Part shown: positions 16,960-25,121 of the stretch, piece by piece
Layout of the letters: the number at the start of each line of letters is the position of its first letter
Position numbering within the stretch: position 1 is the stretch's first letter
Source: a bacterium D16-50
GTDB taxonomy: Bacteria; Bacillota; Clostridia; Lachnospirales; Lachnospiraceae
Assembly: GCA_003612485.1 (NCBI GenBank)
Contig: RAZA01000034.1
Span: forward strand, 1-39,997
Direction of reading: 5' to 3'
Length of the DNA stretch: 39,997 nucleotides
Position numbers and translations under genes: made by a program
The notes under the pieces: generated by a model
The model's input: the letters and a program-made list of their open reading frames with translations, nothing else
What the model was told of the DNA's origin: nothing
Database searches by the model: none

Positions 16960-17646
16960 ATGAGAGAATTAACAGAAAAAATCGTTATTGAGGGGAAAAG
17001 CATTGTAAAAGACTTTCAGCTTGGCGATACCAGAACAAGGGTATTGAAAAGCATATCTTTGAAAGTTTCGCAAGGAGAATTTGTTTCTATCATGGGGCAA
17101 TCCGGTTCCGGTAAAAGTACCTTGCTTTATATTCTTGGCGGTCTTGATACGCCTACAAGCGGAGCTGTCTTTCTCAATGGCATAGATATATCGAAGCTGG
17201 GTGATGAAAAAATGAGCCGGATAAGGCGGCAGAATATAGGCTTTGTATTCCAGTTCTATAATCTTATCCCAAACTTGAACGTAGAGGAAAATATCATGCT
17301 CCCGCTTTTGTTGGACGGAAAGAAAATGCGTGACTATAAAAATGAGCTTGCTGAAATTTTAGAGGTTGTCGGCTTATCTGACAGGAGAAAACACACGCCC
17401 CGCGAGTTGTCCGGCGGGCAGCAACAGCGTGTTGCAATCGCCCGCGCATTGATCGGCAAGCCCCAAATTTTGTTTGCTGACGAGCCAACGGGAAACCTTG
17501 ACAGCCGTACCGGGGCAGACATTATGAATTTGTTGCAGGAGATCAACCAGGAAAGCAGACAGACAATTATCATGGTTACTCATTCGCCGGAAGCTGCAAA
17601 AAGCAGCAGCCGGATTATTACAGTGAGTGACGGAAAAATATCATAA
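16960..17646 (+). CDS. ABC transporter ATP-binding protein (LolD/MacB type)
   Basis: 228 residues from the ATG behind AGGAGG; the upstream in-frame start at 16939 overlaps the permease and lacks a site. Walker A GQSGSGKST, Q-loop FVFQFYNL, signature LSGGQQQRVAIARAL, Walker B ILFADEPTGNLD and the switch His in THSPE are all present. It pairs with the adjacent FtsX permease. No inactivating change is visible. Confidence 0.95.
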   Translation: MRELTEKIVIEGKSIVKDFQLGDTRTRVLKSISLKVSQGEFVSIMGQSGSGKSTLLYILGGLDTPTSGAVFLNGIDISKLGDEKMSRIRRQNIGFVFQFYNLIPNLNVEENIMLPLLLDGKKMRDYKNELAEILEVVGLSDRRKHTPRELSGGQQQRVAIARALIGKPQILFADEPTGNLDSRTGADIMNLLQEINQESRQTIIMVTHSPEAAKSSSRIITVSDGKIS

Positions 17647-17732
17647 GTTCTTGCTGAATATTCGCAGAAATTTACTTTATACTCATCAGCAACCATTTGA
17701 CAAAGTAAAGTTATCTCTCAAGCGTCTTTCTC

Positions 17733-18095
17733 TTATTTGATATTTTTATTTGCGTTTTTATGTTGATCTTGCGTCTGCTCTACCATACAATCGAGAGTTT
17801 TTAACAGAAACGCACGTTCCTCTTCAGTACAGGCCGCAAATTTGCAAAGTAATTGCTTTGTCTGCTGTTCTATCTTCGGCATTTCGGGGTAAAACAAGAC
17901 ATCTGCCGAAAGGCCAAGTCGGTAGATTACATCGGCAAGGACTTCGATAGACGCATTGACCCGTCCCTTTTCTATATTTTGAATATGTCGAAGTCCTCTG
18001 CCGGTCTGCTGAGCAAGCTGCTGTTGTGTCAGATGTTCTTCATTCCGTCTGCCGCTGACTATGGCCCCTATGTGCTGTAAAATATTTTTACGCAT
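17733..18095 (-). CDS. XRE-family regulator
   Basis: 120 residues, ATG preceded by AGAGGTGATT. HTH_3 domain at residues 10-65 (LTQQQLAQQTGRGLRHIQNI, then EKGRVNASIEVLADVIYRL). The C-terminal part is helical and rich in Glu/Lys/Gln, ending KNANKNIK. It faces the ABC transporter genes tail-to-tail. Whether it controls them or the element genes to its right is not evident. Confidence 0.82.
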   Translation of the reverse strand: MRKNILQHIGAIVSGRRNEEHLTQQQLAQQTGRGLRHIQNIEKGRVNASIEVLADVIYRLGLSADVLFYPEMPKIEQQTKQLLCKFAACTEEERAFLLKTLDCMVEQTQDQHKNANKNIK

Positions 18096-18295
18096 TTTTA
18101 ATCACCTCTACTACATTCTATCGTGCGTAAGCGTTTCTATAAATTCCCTAATAGAACGTGTAGAGATGTGCTTATCATGCGTTTTTACAATAGAATATAT
18201 TTGCCCTGTTTGTGAAGCCAATAAAAAAAAACGGCTTTTCACATTAGGGCTTTCTTCTCTTGCCATCTGTGTCTGTCCGTAGAAAGGAACAGGTC

Positions 18296-18391
18296 ATGGA
18301 TGGCTTTATTTTTAGATATACGGCAGGAATACCGTCAAAAAAAGCGCAGCACAGTCTGCGCCCACTCAGCACTTTTCAGACGCATTATTAA
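18296..18391 (+). CDS. Possible 31-residue peptide
   Basis: A short frame (MDGFIFRYTAGIPSKKAQHS...) begins nine bases after AAAGGAAC. It has no recognised family and no signal peptide. It may be a real small protein or a chance frame; nothing else explains bases 18100-18430. Confidence 0.25.
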   Translation: MDGFIFRYTAGIPSKKAQHSLRPLSTFQTHY

Positions 18392-18434
18392 ACGTATCTA
18401 ATTGTGCTAATCAGACATTGAATATAAGTGTGTT

Positions 18435-18475
18435 AAAAAACGTCAGACAGTCTTTGTGGCTGTCTGACGTTTTTT
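18435..18475 (+). terminator. Perfect long terminator hairpin
   Basis: AAAAAACGTCAGACAG (18435-18450) pairs perfectly with CTGTCTGACGTTTTTT (18460-18475) around a 9-nt loop. The A and T tracts make it usable in both directions. Confidence 0.85.
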
Positions 18476-18516
18476 GTATGCGGCGCTTCCCAATCTATCA
18501 GATACGCGCCCCACCA

Positions 18517-18562
18517 CCTCCGCGAAAGTCTGAAATCTCACTCACTTTCAAACTTTCGGAGG
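18517..18562 (+). promoter_or_regulatory. Hairpin that would mask the ribosome site of the next gene
   Basis: CCTCCGCGAAAGT (18517-18529) pairs, with one bulged base, with ACTTTCGGAGG (18552-18562). The right arm contains the GGAGG ribosome site of the frame at 18570. Folding would block its translation, so an RNA switch or attenuation step is plausible. Confidence 0.5.
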
Positions 18563-18569
18563 TAGCAAA

Positions 18570-18686
18570 ATGCGCGATCATACTCAAAAAATTATTCGGA
18601 ACTTTTTTCTTAAAGGCCAAGGTTCGCCTGCCCTTTACCCTATACCATTGGTTTCAGAGAGCAACGGAAAGGGGGTGAACGCATGA
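18570..18686 (+). CDS. 38-residue protein coupled to the HTH gene
   Basis: The frame starts MRDHTQKIIRNFFLKGQG and ends in a TGA that overlaps the ATG of the next gene (ATGA). The GGAGG site is eight bases upstream. Overlap and spacing suggest real translation, perhaps mainly to couple expression of the downstream regulator. No family recognised. Confidence 0.5.
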   Translation: MRDHTQKIIRNFFLKGQGSPALYPIPLVSESNGKGVNA

Positions 18687-19000
18687 GTTATGCAGAACGC
18701 CGGGAAGCGATTCTGGAAGTGCTGTGCATAAGGCGGCACGATACATACCGCAACCTGGCATTTGAATTTCAGGTTTCGAGAGAAACCATCCGGCAGGATA
18801 TAGCCGTTCTCATGTGTTCCTACCCCATTGAAACGGTACGCGGTCGGTATGGCGGCGGCGTCAAGGTTGCGGACGGATTTTATCTTTACCGCAGGAAGCT
18901 GACAGCGCGGCAGGCTGCATTGCTTGTGAAATTAAGCGCACAGCTTACCGGGGATGACCTCGCCACGATTGACAGTATCCTCCACCAGTTTGCTCCCTGA
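18683..19000 (+). CDS. DeoR-type helix-turn-helix protein of Tn1549-like elements
   Basis: 105 residues. Residues 5-45 (RREAILEVLCIRRHDTYRNL, then FQVSRETIRQDIAVL) form a DeoR-like winged helix without a sugar-binding effector domain. The C-terminal half (LTARQAALLVKLSAQLTGDD) is helical. Small regulators of this type precede parB-like genes on Tn1549-like elements. Two ribosome-like sequences, GGAAAGGGGGTG and the coupling frame, precede its ATG. Confidence 0.75.
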   Translation: MSYAERREAILEVLCIRRHDTYRNLAFEFQVSRETIRQDIAVLMCSYPIETVRGRYGGGVKVADGFYLYRRKLTARQAALLVKLSAQLTGDDLATIDSILHQFAP

Positions 19001-19598
19001 GCATCGACCCATTGAACTTTGAAAAACAGCAGGACAGCCTCCTGTTCATAGTCAGTATGTAAGTGATTGCATCCTGCATCAGCCATTCCGCGCCATGACT
19101 GCCTGCGGCCAGGGACAGCGAAAGGGGGTGATTTACCTCTGTCCCTGCCCGTCAAACCAATAACATCAAAGGCACGAGCGATACCGGCATGGCTGTCCGG
19201 CGCATGGCAGCGCCGCAGACGCGGGATGCACCGCAGACACCCGTATCGCAGGGTAAAAGGGAGGTACTGAGGGATTGGTATGGGCAGCTTCGTCACCTGC
19301 CGCCGCCGTCTGTCGGTATCGCGCCGGAGTGCCGCACCGGGCTTGCATACTCCCGTGCCGGGGATGAGCAGTAAGGCGGTCATGCCGCCTGATAATACGG
19401 CACAGACTTTTAAGAAAGCTATTTAGCAGGAACCCGCGCCGGTCACATTTCCTCACAGAATGAGGGCGCAAAGCAGGCCCGCGCGGGCTTTCCCTTTCTT
19501 GCAGGATGCAAGACCTTACGCCATCAGAAAACTGGCGGCGCAACGTGTTTCATCCGGCAGGAGAAAAACAAATAAGGCGGCTGTGGCCGAAAGAGGTG
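19001..19598. other. Gene-poor GC-rich stretch between HTH and ParB genes
   Basis: No frame here has a good ribosome site or known family. The best candidate is 19189-19374 (+, 61 residues, starting MAVRRMAAPQTR and containing REVLRDWYGQLRHLPPPSVG), with only a weak upstream site. A GCCCGCGCGGGC palindrome lies near 19478. Its GC content resembles the ParB genes, so it belongs to the same element backbone. Confidence 0.4.
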
Positions 19599-19604
19599 AT
19601 GAAA

Positions 19605-20621
19605 ATGCAGATCAACATTGAGAGTATCCAGGTCAATCCGGGACGGCGGGAAGCTTTGCCGGATGCGGTGCGCGAACTAGCGGACAGCATTTCGGCGGTG
19701 GGGCTGTTAAACCCTATCACGATTGACCGGGACTATATCCTGATCGCCGGACTGCACCGGCTGGAAGCGGCAAAGCTGCTTGGCTGGGCGGAGATCGAGT
19801 GCAACGTCAGCAGTTTGGAGGGCTTGCAGGCGGAACTTGCCGAGATTGACGAGAACTTTGTGCGGGCCGATCTGGAAACAGTGGAGTTTGGAAAGCTGCT
19901 TCTGCGGCGCAAAGAAATCTATGAAATGCTCCACCCTGAAACAAAATGCGGCGTATCACAGGCAAATGCTATGAACCGCGCCCAAGGCAACAACGTGAGC
20001 GAGCGCGGCGCGTCCACGTTAAAATCCTTTGCCCGCGACACAGCGGACAAGCTGGGCATTTCCCCTCGTTCGGTGGAAGAAAAAATACAGATCGCCAGAG
20101 ATATAACACCTACGGCGCAGGAAATTGTTCAGAAGGCTGACCGCAAAATCAAGAAAAAGGATTTGCTGAAGCTGTCCCGCATGGAACCGGAACAGCAGAA
20201 ACACGCCGCCGCACAGTTGGCGGCTGGGGAAATCAAGTCAGCGGATGAATTTCAGCCGGCCGAACAACCCAAACGGGCCGAACCGGTGCAGGAGCCAGAA
20301 CAAGCCGCAGAACCGCCAACACCGCCCTCAGTACCCTATACGCTGGGCGACAAGCATTATGACACATTGGAGGAATCCATAGCCGACCTGAAAAATCCCG
20401 ATAAGGATTGCAGTTACACGCCGGACACGCTTCTGGCAGACATTGACGGCTTTGTGCAGACCTTTCACAAGGGCTTTGCATGGTATCACGACCCATTCTG
20501 TACCATCGTGTTCCCCCACATATCCAAAGTGCAGTTTGAGTTTGTCCGGCAGCGCTTTGCAAGCATTTCCTCTGCAATGGAGGATTTATTAAACCAAATG
20601 GAAAGGACAATAAATGTATGA
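19605..20621 (+). CDS. ParB/RepB/Spo0J-family protein
   Basis: 338 residues from the ATG at 19605 behind AGAGGTG (an ATG two codons earlier is also possible). The ParB N-terminal domain shows LADSISAVGLLNPITID, then LIAGLHRLEAAKLLGW; the GLHR segment replaces the usual GERR/GEHR box. A helix-turn-helix region follows (DTADKLGISPRSVEEKIQIA). The C-terminal third is Pro/Glu-rich, then a separate folded end. No ParA lies beside it, so classical partitioning is uncertain. On Tn1549-like elements such genes sit in the maintenance block. It overlaps the next gene by 4 bases. Confidence 0.85.
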   Translation: MQINIESIQVNPGRREALPDAVRELADSISAVGLLNPITIDRDYILIAGLHRLEAAKLLGWAEIECNVSSLEGLQAELAEIDENFVRADLETVEFGKLLLRRKEIYEMLHPETKCGVSQANAMNRAQGNNVSERGASTLKSFARDTADKLGISPRSVEEKIQIARDITPTAQEIVQKADRKIKKKDLLKLSRMEPEQQKHAAAQLAAGEIKSADEFQPAEQPKRAEPVQEPEQAAEPPTPPSVPYTLGDKHYDTLEESIADLKNPDKDCSYTPDTLLADIDGFVQTFHKGFAWYHDPFCTIVFPHISKVQFEFVRQRFASISSAMEDLLNQMERTINV

Positions 20622-21484
20622 GCAGTTATCGAAAAAAACGCCGTCCGCCCGGTACGGAGCGCACGGATAAACAACAATCCCTTTTAACAGAAACACAGTA
20701 CAGCAATCCCGGCGTACAGCGCGACTTATCCAGCAACCAGCTTACTTCCGGCCTGCCTTACCAGAGGCCCGTGGAGCCGGAGGACGTTGACCGCCTGATC
20801 GCCAAGTGGGACGACCGCCTGCTGACCCCTCTGGTAGTCAGCTTCCGGGACGGCAAATTTAACGTGGTGGACGGCCAGCACCGGATCGCCGCCATGCGGA
20901 AGATGGCAGACGGCGGAAACGTGACCGTCCCCTGCCTGATTTATACCGGTTTGAGTTACGAGCAGGAAGCCGAACTGTATTTCAAGCTGGATCAGTCCAA
21001 AGGCCGGCTGCGGCTCTCCCACGCCACAAAAGCCCTGCTGGAGTCCGGCACGGATGCTGAGGTGCTGGAAATTAAGCGGCTGGTGGAAGCGGCGGGCTTT
21101 GTGTGGGCATTGGATAAAAAAAGCGGCGATGCCTATGAAATCCTTTCGACCCGTGCAATCATCAACGCTTACCGGCTGCTTGGCGGCACAGCTTTTTCCC
21201 GCCTGCTGGTACTTCTGGACAGTACATGGCACGGCGCGTCAATCTCTCTCCGCGCTTCTATGCTTTCTGGTATGGCATTGTTTCTAAAAACCTATGAAAC
21301 CGAACTGGACGACTGTTCTTTTATCAAACGGCTGTCTGCGGTTGACCCGGAGGAAATCATCCGGCGCGGCAAGATGGACTTTTCCACCAACAAAGCCGCC
21401 CTCCGCTTTGCCCGTGTCATTCTGGAAAAGTATAACAGCCAGCAGCGTGGCGGGCGCAAGCTGCCCTACCGCTTTAAAGGCTGA
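20618..21484 (+). CDS. Second ParB-like (DGQHR-type) protein
   Basis: 288 residues; ATGA overlap with the preceding ParB gene shows translational coupling. The N-terminal part has the ParB/sulfiredoxin-like box VVDGQHRIAAMRKM followed by TVPCLIYTGLSYEQEAELYF and KLDQSKGRLRLSHATKALL. The remaining 170 residues are helical and hold no further motif I know. Proteins of this group are usually labelled ParB-like without proven role. Together with its partner it forms an unusual ParB pair without ParA. Confidence 0.8.
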   Translation: MSSYRKKRRPPGTERTDKQQSLLTETQYSNPGVQRDLSSNQLTSGLPYQRPVEPEDVDRLIAKWDDRLLTPLVVSFRDGKFNVVDGQHRIAAMRKMADGGNVTVPCLIYTGLSYEQEAELYFKLDQSKGRLRLSHATKALLESGTDAEVLEIKRLVEAAGFVWALDKKSGDAYEILSTRAIINAYRLLGGTAFSRLLVLLDSTWHGASISLRASMLSGMALFLKTYETELDDCSFIKRLSAVDPEEIIRRGKMDFSTNKAALRFARVILEKYNSQQRGGRKLPYRFKG

Positions 21485-21503
21485 TGCGAAAACGTACATA
21501 GGA

Positions 21504-21535
21504 GCCGCAGACGGGCATGGTCTGCGGCCCTTTTC
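21504..21535 (+). terminator. Terminator after the ParB pair
   Basis: GCCGCAGAC (21504-21512) pairs with GTCTGCGGC (21520-21528) around seven bases and is followed by CCTTTTC. It lies 20 bases past the stop codon. Confidence 0.65.
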
Positions 21536-21553
21536 ATTGCAAGGGAGGTTTTT

Positions 21554-21733
21554 ATGGACACAGTAACGAAAGAGCCAAAATCCCCCGCTGTGGAGCCGTC
21601 CGAGCAGGGCTACCAGCTTACCATCGGGCGCGACACTATCCGGGTGGTCAGCGTTTTCAGCGGCACAAGGACGGCAAGCGAAGCCATCCACGAAGCCGCC
21701 GTAAAGAAAATCCTTTACGACACAAGCAGTTAA
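21554..21733 (+). CDS. TnpW-like transposon-encoded small protein
   Basis: 59 residues with an AAGGGAGG site seven bases upstream. The core YQLTIGRDTIRVVSVFSGTR matches the beta-hairpin pattern of the TnpW family (an xxIGxxxYxVxxxFS core), and the C-terminal helix (SEAIHEAAVKKILYD) fits too. These proteins accompany serine recombinases on Tn1549-like elements, and one follows here. Function is unknown even for the family. Confidence 0.65.
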   Translation: MDTVTKEPKSPAVEPSEQGYQLTIGRDTIRVVSVFSGTRTASEAIHEAAVKKILYDTSS

Positions 21734-21773
21734 AATATGTGTGCAATATCGTCAGAAGCAACAGGCTGTCAGC

Positions 21774-21802
21774 TTGACTTTAACACTTTAATGTGGTATA
21801 GT
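21774..21802 (+). promoter_or_regulatory. Promoter of the serine recombinase
   Basis: TTGACT and TATAGT are separated by exactly 17 bases, and the recombinase ATG (21861) with its AAGGAGG site follows 58 bases on. Confidence 0.7.
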
Positions 21803-21860
21803 ATAGATGACAGACGAGCATAAACCCTGTTGTTTCTCGGACTGATAAGGAGGCAGTTTT

Positions 21861-23248
21861 ATGAGAGAACAACAGAATTGCAGAGCCGCTATCTATTGCC
21901 GGCTTTCTTCCGAAGATGGAGCCGATCACGAGTCTATGAGCATTGGGAACCAGCGGGCATTGCTGACCGAGTATGTGCAGAAACAGGGCTGGGAGGTTGT
22001 CGATACCTATATCGACGATGGATTCTCAGGTACGAATTTTGATCGTCCCGGCTTTCAGCGGATGATTGCTGACATTGAAAAAGGGCGTATCAATCTGGTT
22101 ATTACCAAAGACCTCTCCCGCCTTGGACGTAACTACATCATGTGCGGGCAGTACACAGAGATTTAAAGCTGATTATCAACGAGGAAACTGCGCCGGTTGT
22201 ACGGCGGATGTTTGAAATGTGCGCGGCTGGGATCGGCTCAAAGAGTATCGCAACAACCCTGAACAACGAGGGCATCTTATCCCCCAAGGAATACACCCGC
22301 TTCCGCAAGCACAATCCTGAACGGGATGGCGAGTTTGAACGCCGCCACTTCTGGACTCGGACTTATGTGCAGTTCATGCTGAAAAATGAAATCTATGTGG
22401 GGAGCATGGTGCAGGGACGGCAGTACACGCCATCTTACCGCAGCAAGAAGCGGGAACCCATCCCCAAAGAGGATTGGATCGTGGTTCCTGATATGCATGA
22501 ACCTATTGTATCGCGGGAACTGTTTGATGAAGCGCAGAAACGCATGGGAGCGCGGAAAAAGACCATTAAAGCCAAAGACGAACCCGATTTATTTGCCGGA
22601 CTGTTCTTCTGTGAAGCCTGCGGAACCTCCATGCTGCCCAAGGTAAGCCAGCAGAAATACTTTTACTACAACTGCGGACGCAGCCACGCGATTGGACAAT
22701 TAGCCTGCTCAAGCCACTACATCAACCGTGACACCTTTCATCAGGCAGTGCTTGAGGACATCCGCCGTAACGCGAAATTGTTCAGCGAGGATGCGGAGAA
22801 AGCCGCACAGCGGCTCATGGAACTGAAATGCGCCGATCAGCAGAAGCAGACCGCAACGATGAAGCGCGACCTTGCATCGGCAAAGAAGCGGCTGGCTGAC
22901 CTGGATGTGAAGCTGAAACGCACCTACGAGGACAATATGAGCGGCAAACTGCCCGACCACATCTTTACCATGTTTATCGCAGACTACGACCAGGAACGGG
23001 CTGCACTGAAAGCGAACATTGCAGAGATGGAAAAGGCACTGGAAAAGGTTCGGGATACCAAGGCCGATATTGACCGCTTCGCAGCCCTTATCCGAAAATA
23101 TACCAGCTTTGAAAAACTCGACCGCTTCATGCTTCACGAACTGATTGACCGGATTACGATTTACGAAACGCCAGGTATGGGACGCTGCCGCAAGGGTAAG
23201 GAAAAGCGTATTACCATCTACTACAAATTTGTCGGGGCTATCCAATAA
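21861..23248 (+). pseudogene. Large serine recombinase (TndX/TnpX type) with internal deletion
   Basis: The N-terminal catalytic domain is clear: AAIYCRLSSEDG with the serine nucleophile region, GFSGTNFDRPGFQRMI, and TKDLSRLGRNYIMCGQYTEI. It stops at a TAA at 22164. A second frame takes up the protein at LIINEETAPVVRRMFEMC and runs through the recombinase domain, the Cys-x2-Cys zinc ribbon (FCEACGTSM, then YNCGRSHAIGQLACSSH), a coiled coil and the conserved YKFVG end. The part normally lying between TEI and ETAP (roughly 60-70 residues, the end of the catalytic domain and the long helix) is missing, with a change of frame. This is a deletion, so the enzyme should be inactive. Confidence 0.85.
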
Positions 23249-23250
23249 AG

Positions 23251-23281
23251 CAAAAACGGCATCCCCTATGGATGCCGAAAA
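23251..23281 (-). terminator. Bidirectional-looking hairpin after the recombinase
   Basis: CGGCATCC (23257-23264) pairs with GGATGCCG (23270-23277). The T run needed for termination is on the minus strand (TTTTTG); on the plus strand the tail is A-rich. Confidence 0.55.
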
Positions 23282-23311
23282 AAATAACTTGGCTTTACGT
23301 CCTTTTGACTT

Positions 23312-23362
23312 CTCATCATCATGGCTCAGCCTCTCGTATAGTGCTGTTAAATCGTGACTCAT
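23312..23362 (-). pseudogene. Ghost start of a second serine recombinase
   Basis: On the minus strand an AAAGGAGG site precedes MSHDLTALYERLSHDDE. This is the usual opening of the recombinase family carried by Tn1549/Tn4451-type elements. Similarity ends after about 17 residues; beyond it the frame drifts into the antisense of the other recombinase. Upstream it is cut by the IS200-like element. The piece marks a lost element in the opposite orientation. Confidence 0.55.
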
Positions 23363-23515
23363 AATCAATTTCCTCCTTTCCGCCAGTACCGCATAAATGC
23401 TACGCTGTGGCTCTTTTGTAGTCACCAACCCCCAGTTCAACTGGGGGTTTGGAACAGGCCCTATAAGGGCCTATGCCTGCACGCCCGAAGGGCGGGTGCC
23501 GCAAGCATCTGTTAC

Positions 23516-23947
23516 CTACTGCCGCTCAAAAGCGGCTCCATCCTCTTCCTTCGACTCGTCATATTGCTCTTGAATGTATCTTTTTATTGCGTCTTCCGTT
23601 ACATTCCCCACTGTAGCAACATAGTATCCACGAGCCCAGAATGCCTTGTTCCACTTGTTCTGCAATTCCGGATGCCTGTCATATATCATTAGGGCGCTTT
23701 TCCCCTTCAGATACCCCATGAAATCTGACACGCTCATTTTGGGCGGAATACTGACACATAGATGCACATGGTCTATGCATACCGCCCCTTCTATAATCTC
23801 TACTCCTTTATAGTTGCAGAGCGTCTTTATGATATCACTTACATCGGCCCGTACCTGACCATACAACTTTTTCTTCCTATATTTCGGAATAAATACAATA
23901 TGATACTGGCATTTCCACGCAGTATGTGATATGCTTTTCTTGTCCAT
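23516..23947 (-). CDS. tnpA: IS200-like Y1 transposase TnpA
   Basis: 143 residues, the normal size. The HUH motif is AVCIDHVHLCVSIPP (His-x-His), and the nucleophile tyrosine lies in EDAIKRYIQEQY, with the second conserved segment KWNKAFWARGYYVATVGNVT. It acts on single-stranded DNA as a dimer. It appears intact. Its ribosome site is buried in a stem (23954-24008), which fits the known low expression of IS200 transposases. Confidence 0.93.
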   Translation of the reverse strand: MDKKSISHTAWKCQYHIVFIPKYRKKKLYGQVRADVSDIIKTLCNYKGVEIIEGAVCIDHVHLCVSIPPKMSVSDFMGYLKGKSALMIYDRHPELQNKWNKAFWARGYYVATVGNVTEDAIKRYIQEQYDESKEEDGAAFERQ

Positions 23948-23953
23948 TTGGAC

Positions 23954-24008
23954 GCCTCCTATCTTTGGGTTTGGCTTGCGACACCATCCTCATTATACGA
24001 TAGGAGGC
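23954..24008 (-). promoter_or_regulatory. Ribosome-site-masking stem upstream of tnpA
   Basis: GCCTCCTATC (23954-23963) and GATAGGAGGC (23999-24008) are perfectly complementary. In the tnpA mRNA the AGGAGG ribosome site lies in this stem. A leader stem that hides the tnpA start is known in IS200. Confidence 0.7.
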
Positions 24009-24076
24009 TTTTTTATGCTATCCTCCACGCTTTCGCTTACTCTATTCTCCCCAGCATAGCTGGGGGATTAGCTTTT

Positions 24077-24301
24077 TCATTTATTTTGATTAAGAAGTCT
24101 TTTATATTTTATAACTCCCGCTGCCAAAGGAAGGGTTTTACCTCCTCCTCGCTTATTTCCCGACTGCTCCCTTTTGAACCATTCAAAGGACTGGCAGCCA
24201 TTTGTCTTGCACTGTGGCCATGGATCTGTTACAGTACGTATCTGCTCCAATATGTACATACACTTGGAACATAGCAGTTTTATTCGATAAATCAGCTTCA
24301 T
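24077..24301 (-). CDS. Small protein with two Cys pairs (possible zinc ribbon)
   Basis: 74 residues; AAGAGG lies nine bases before the ATG. Two cysteine pairs, LLCSKCMYI and PQCKTNGCQSF, sit about 20 residues apart and could bind one metal ion. The tail is basic. The stop codon is at the edge of the IS200-like element, so the C-terminus may have been altered by that insertion. It follows two other small leftward genes. Family not recognised. Confidence 0.45.
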   Translation of the reverse strand: MKLIYRIKLLCSKCMYILEQIRTVTDPWPQCKTNGCQSFEWFKREQSGNKRGGGKTLPLAAGVIKYKRLLNQNK

Positions 24302-24338
24302 TTTATTACCTCTTAAATTTTTATATTTTGCTAAATCA

Positions 24339-24790
24339 TTAATCCTCTAACTGCTTTGTCACCTCTTTTATGATTTTATCCAGACTTATATCAAAATCAC
24401 CTGCATATTGTCCAATCACTATAAGAGGATTCTCGGTCTCCGGATCATTATCATCTAACAACCGGATGCGCTGCACTGTCAACATATAAAGACCTTCAAG
24501 TGTTTCATTACGATAGCTGCAACAGATGCCTTGACAGACGCACTGATCGCACCGCGAATAGTGGTTCCAAATCCGGTCCCACTCCACTGTCTTCTTGAAG
24601 CCTGTGCATAGGCAGTCTGCATGTTTAGTTCCTCGGCTCTGTTGTCGATTTTCTCCAATGCATGTTCAAACTTAGGAACCCGTGGAAGCAGGCTTAAATC
24701 TTCACATTTCTCCAGAATCCTATCTGCACTGTATGTATCAATATTGAAGAACATCAGCAGCTGAATACACCATTTCAACATCTTGGCCAC
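24339..24790 (-). pseudogene. Unknown protein, frameshifted
   Basis: Two overlapping frames make one protein of about 150 residues. The first half runs from a GTG at 24790 (VAKMLKWCIQLLMFFNIDTY to TTIRGAISASVKASVAAIV). The second continues in another frame (NETLEGLYMLTVQRIRLLDD to KIIKEVTKQLED). The switch lies near 24500-24515 and needs a single-base change. The protein is mostly helical, with acidic ends. The ribosome site before the GTG is weak. It stands in a leftward row with two other small unknown genes. Sequencing error cannot be excluded. Confidence 0.5.
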
Positions 24791-24807
24791 TTGATCAGCA
24801 TATAACT

Positions 24808-24957
24808 TTACTTGAACAGTTTCAGCATGGCGTCACGTCCGATCAGTTCAAATAGTTCAAGGTAGCTGTCATTTAATGCTTCTGCTTCATTGCCGTCAAC
24901 TTTGAATGCCTGATAGACTATCTCGTCATTCAAATTATCCAGATCAAGTTCAATCAC
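24808..24957 (-). CDS. 49-residue acidic protein, unknown
   Basis: Starts at a GTG eight bases after GGAAGGAGG, the best ribosome site of this cluster. The sequence begins IELDLDNLNDEIVYQAFKVD after the start and ends ELIGRDAMLKLFK. It is strongly acidic and helical. It is followed 17 bases later by the frameshifted gene, so they probably form one transcript. No family recognised. Confidence 0.5.
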   Translation of the reverse strand: MIELDLDNLNDEIVYQAFKVDGNEAEALNDSYLELFELIGRDAMLKLFK

Positions 24958-25121
24958 TATATCGCCTCCTTCCATGACATGATTCTAGCAATAATCTGTT
25001 CCTTAAATCCAGTCGTATAAAGGGTCTTTTAAAGGTACTTTATATTCTCCTTTAAAAGTTCCTTTTCATGACACATATTAAGTTTTTCAGATAGTAAAGC
25101 AAATACGAACCTCCTTCACCA

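Larger units (their letters stand above)
23420..24075. mobile_element. IS200/IS605-family insertion sequence, tnpA only
   Basis: About 650 bp around a Y1 transposase. End hairpins are visible: CCCCCAGTT/AACTGGGGG near 23429-23447 and CCCCAGC/GCTGGGG near 24047-24064. There is no tnpB. These elements make no target duplication and no terminal inverted repeats, so the exact ends are estimates. Confidence 0.8.

Noticed and set aside
22709..23440. Leftward 243-residue frame over the recombinase end
   Set aside because: Only its region 23312-23362 looks like a protein (recombinase ghost); the rest is antisense of the recombinase.
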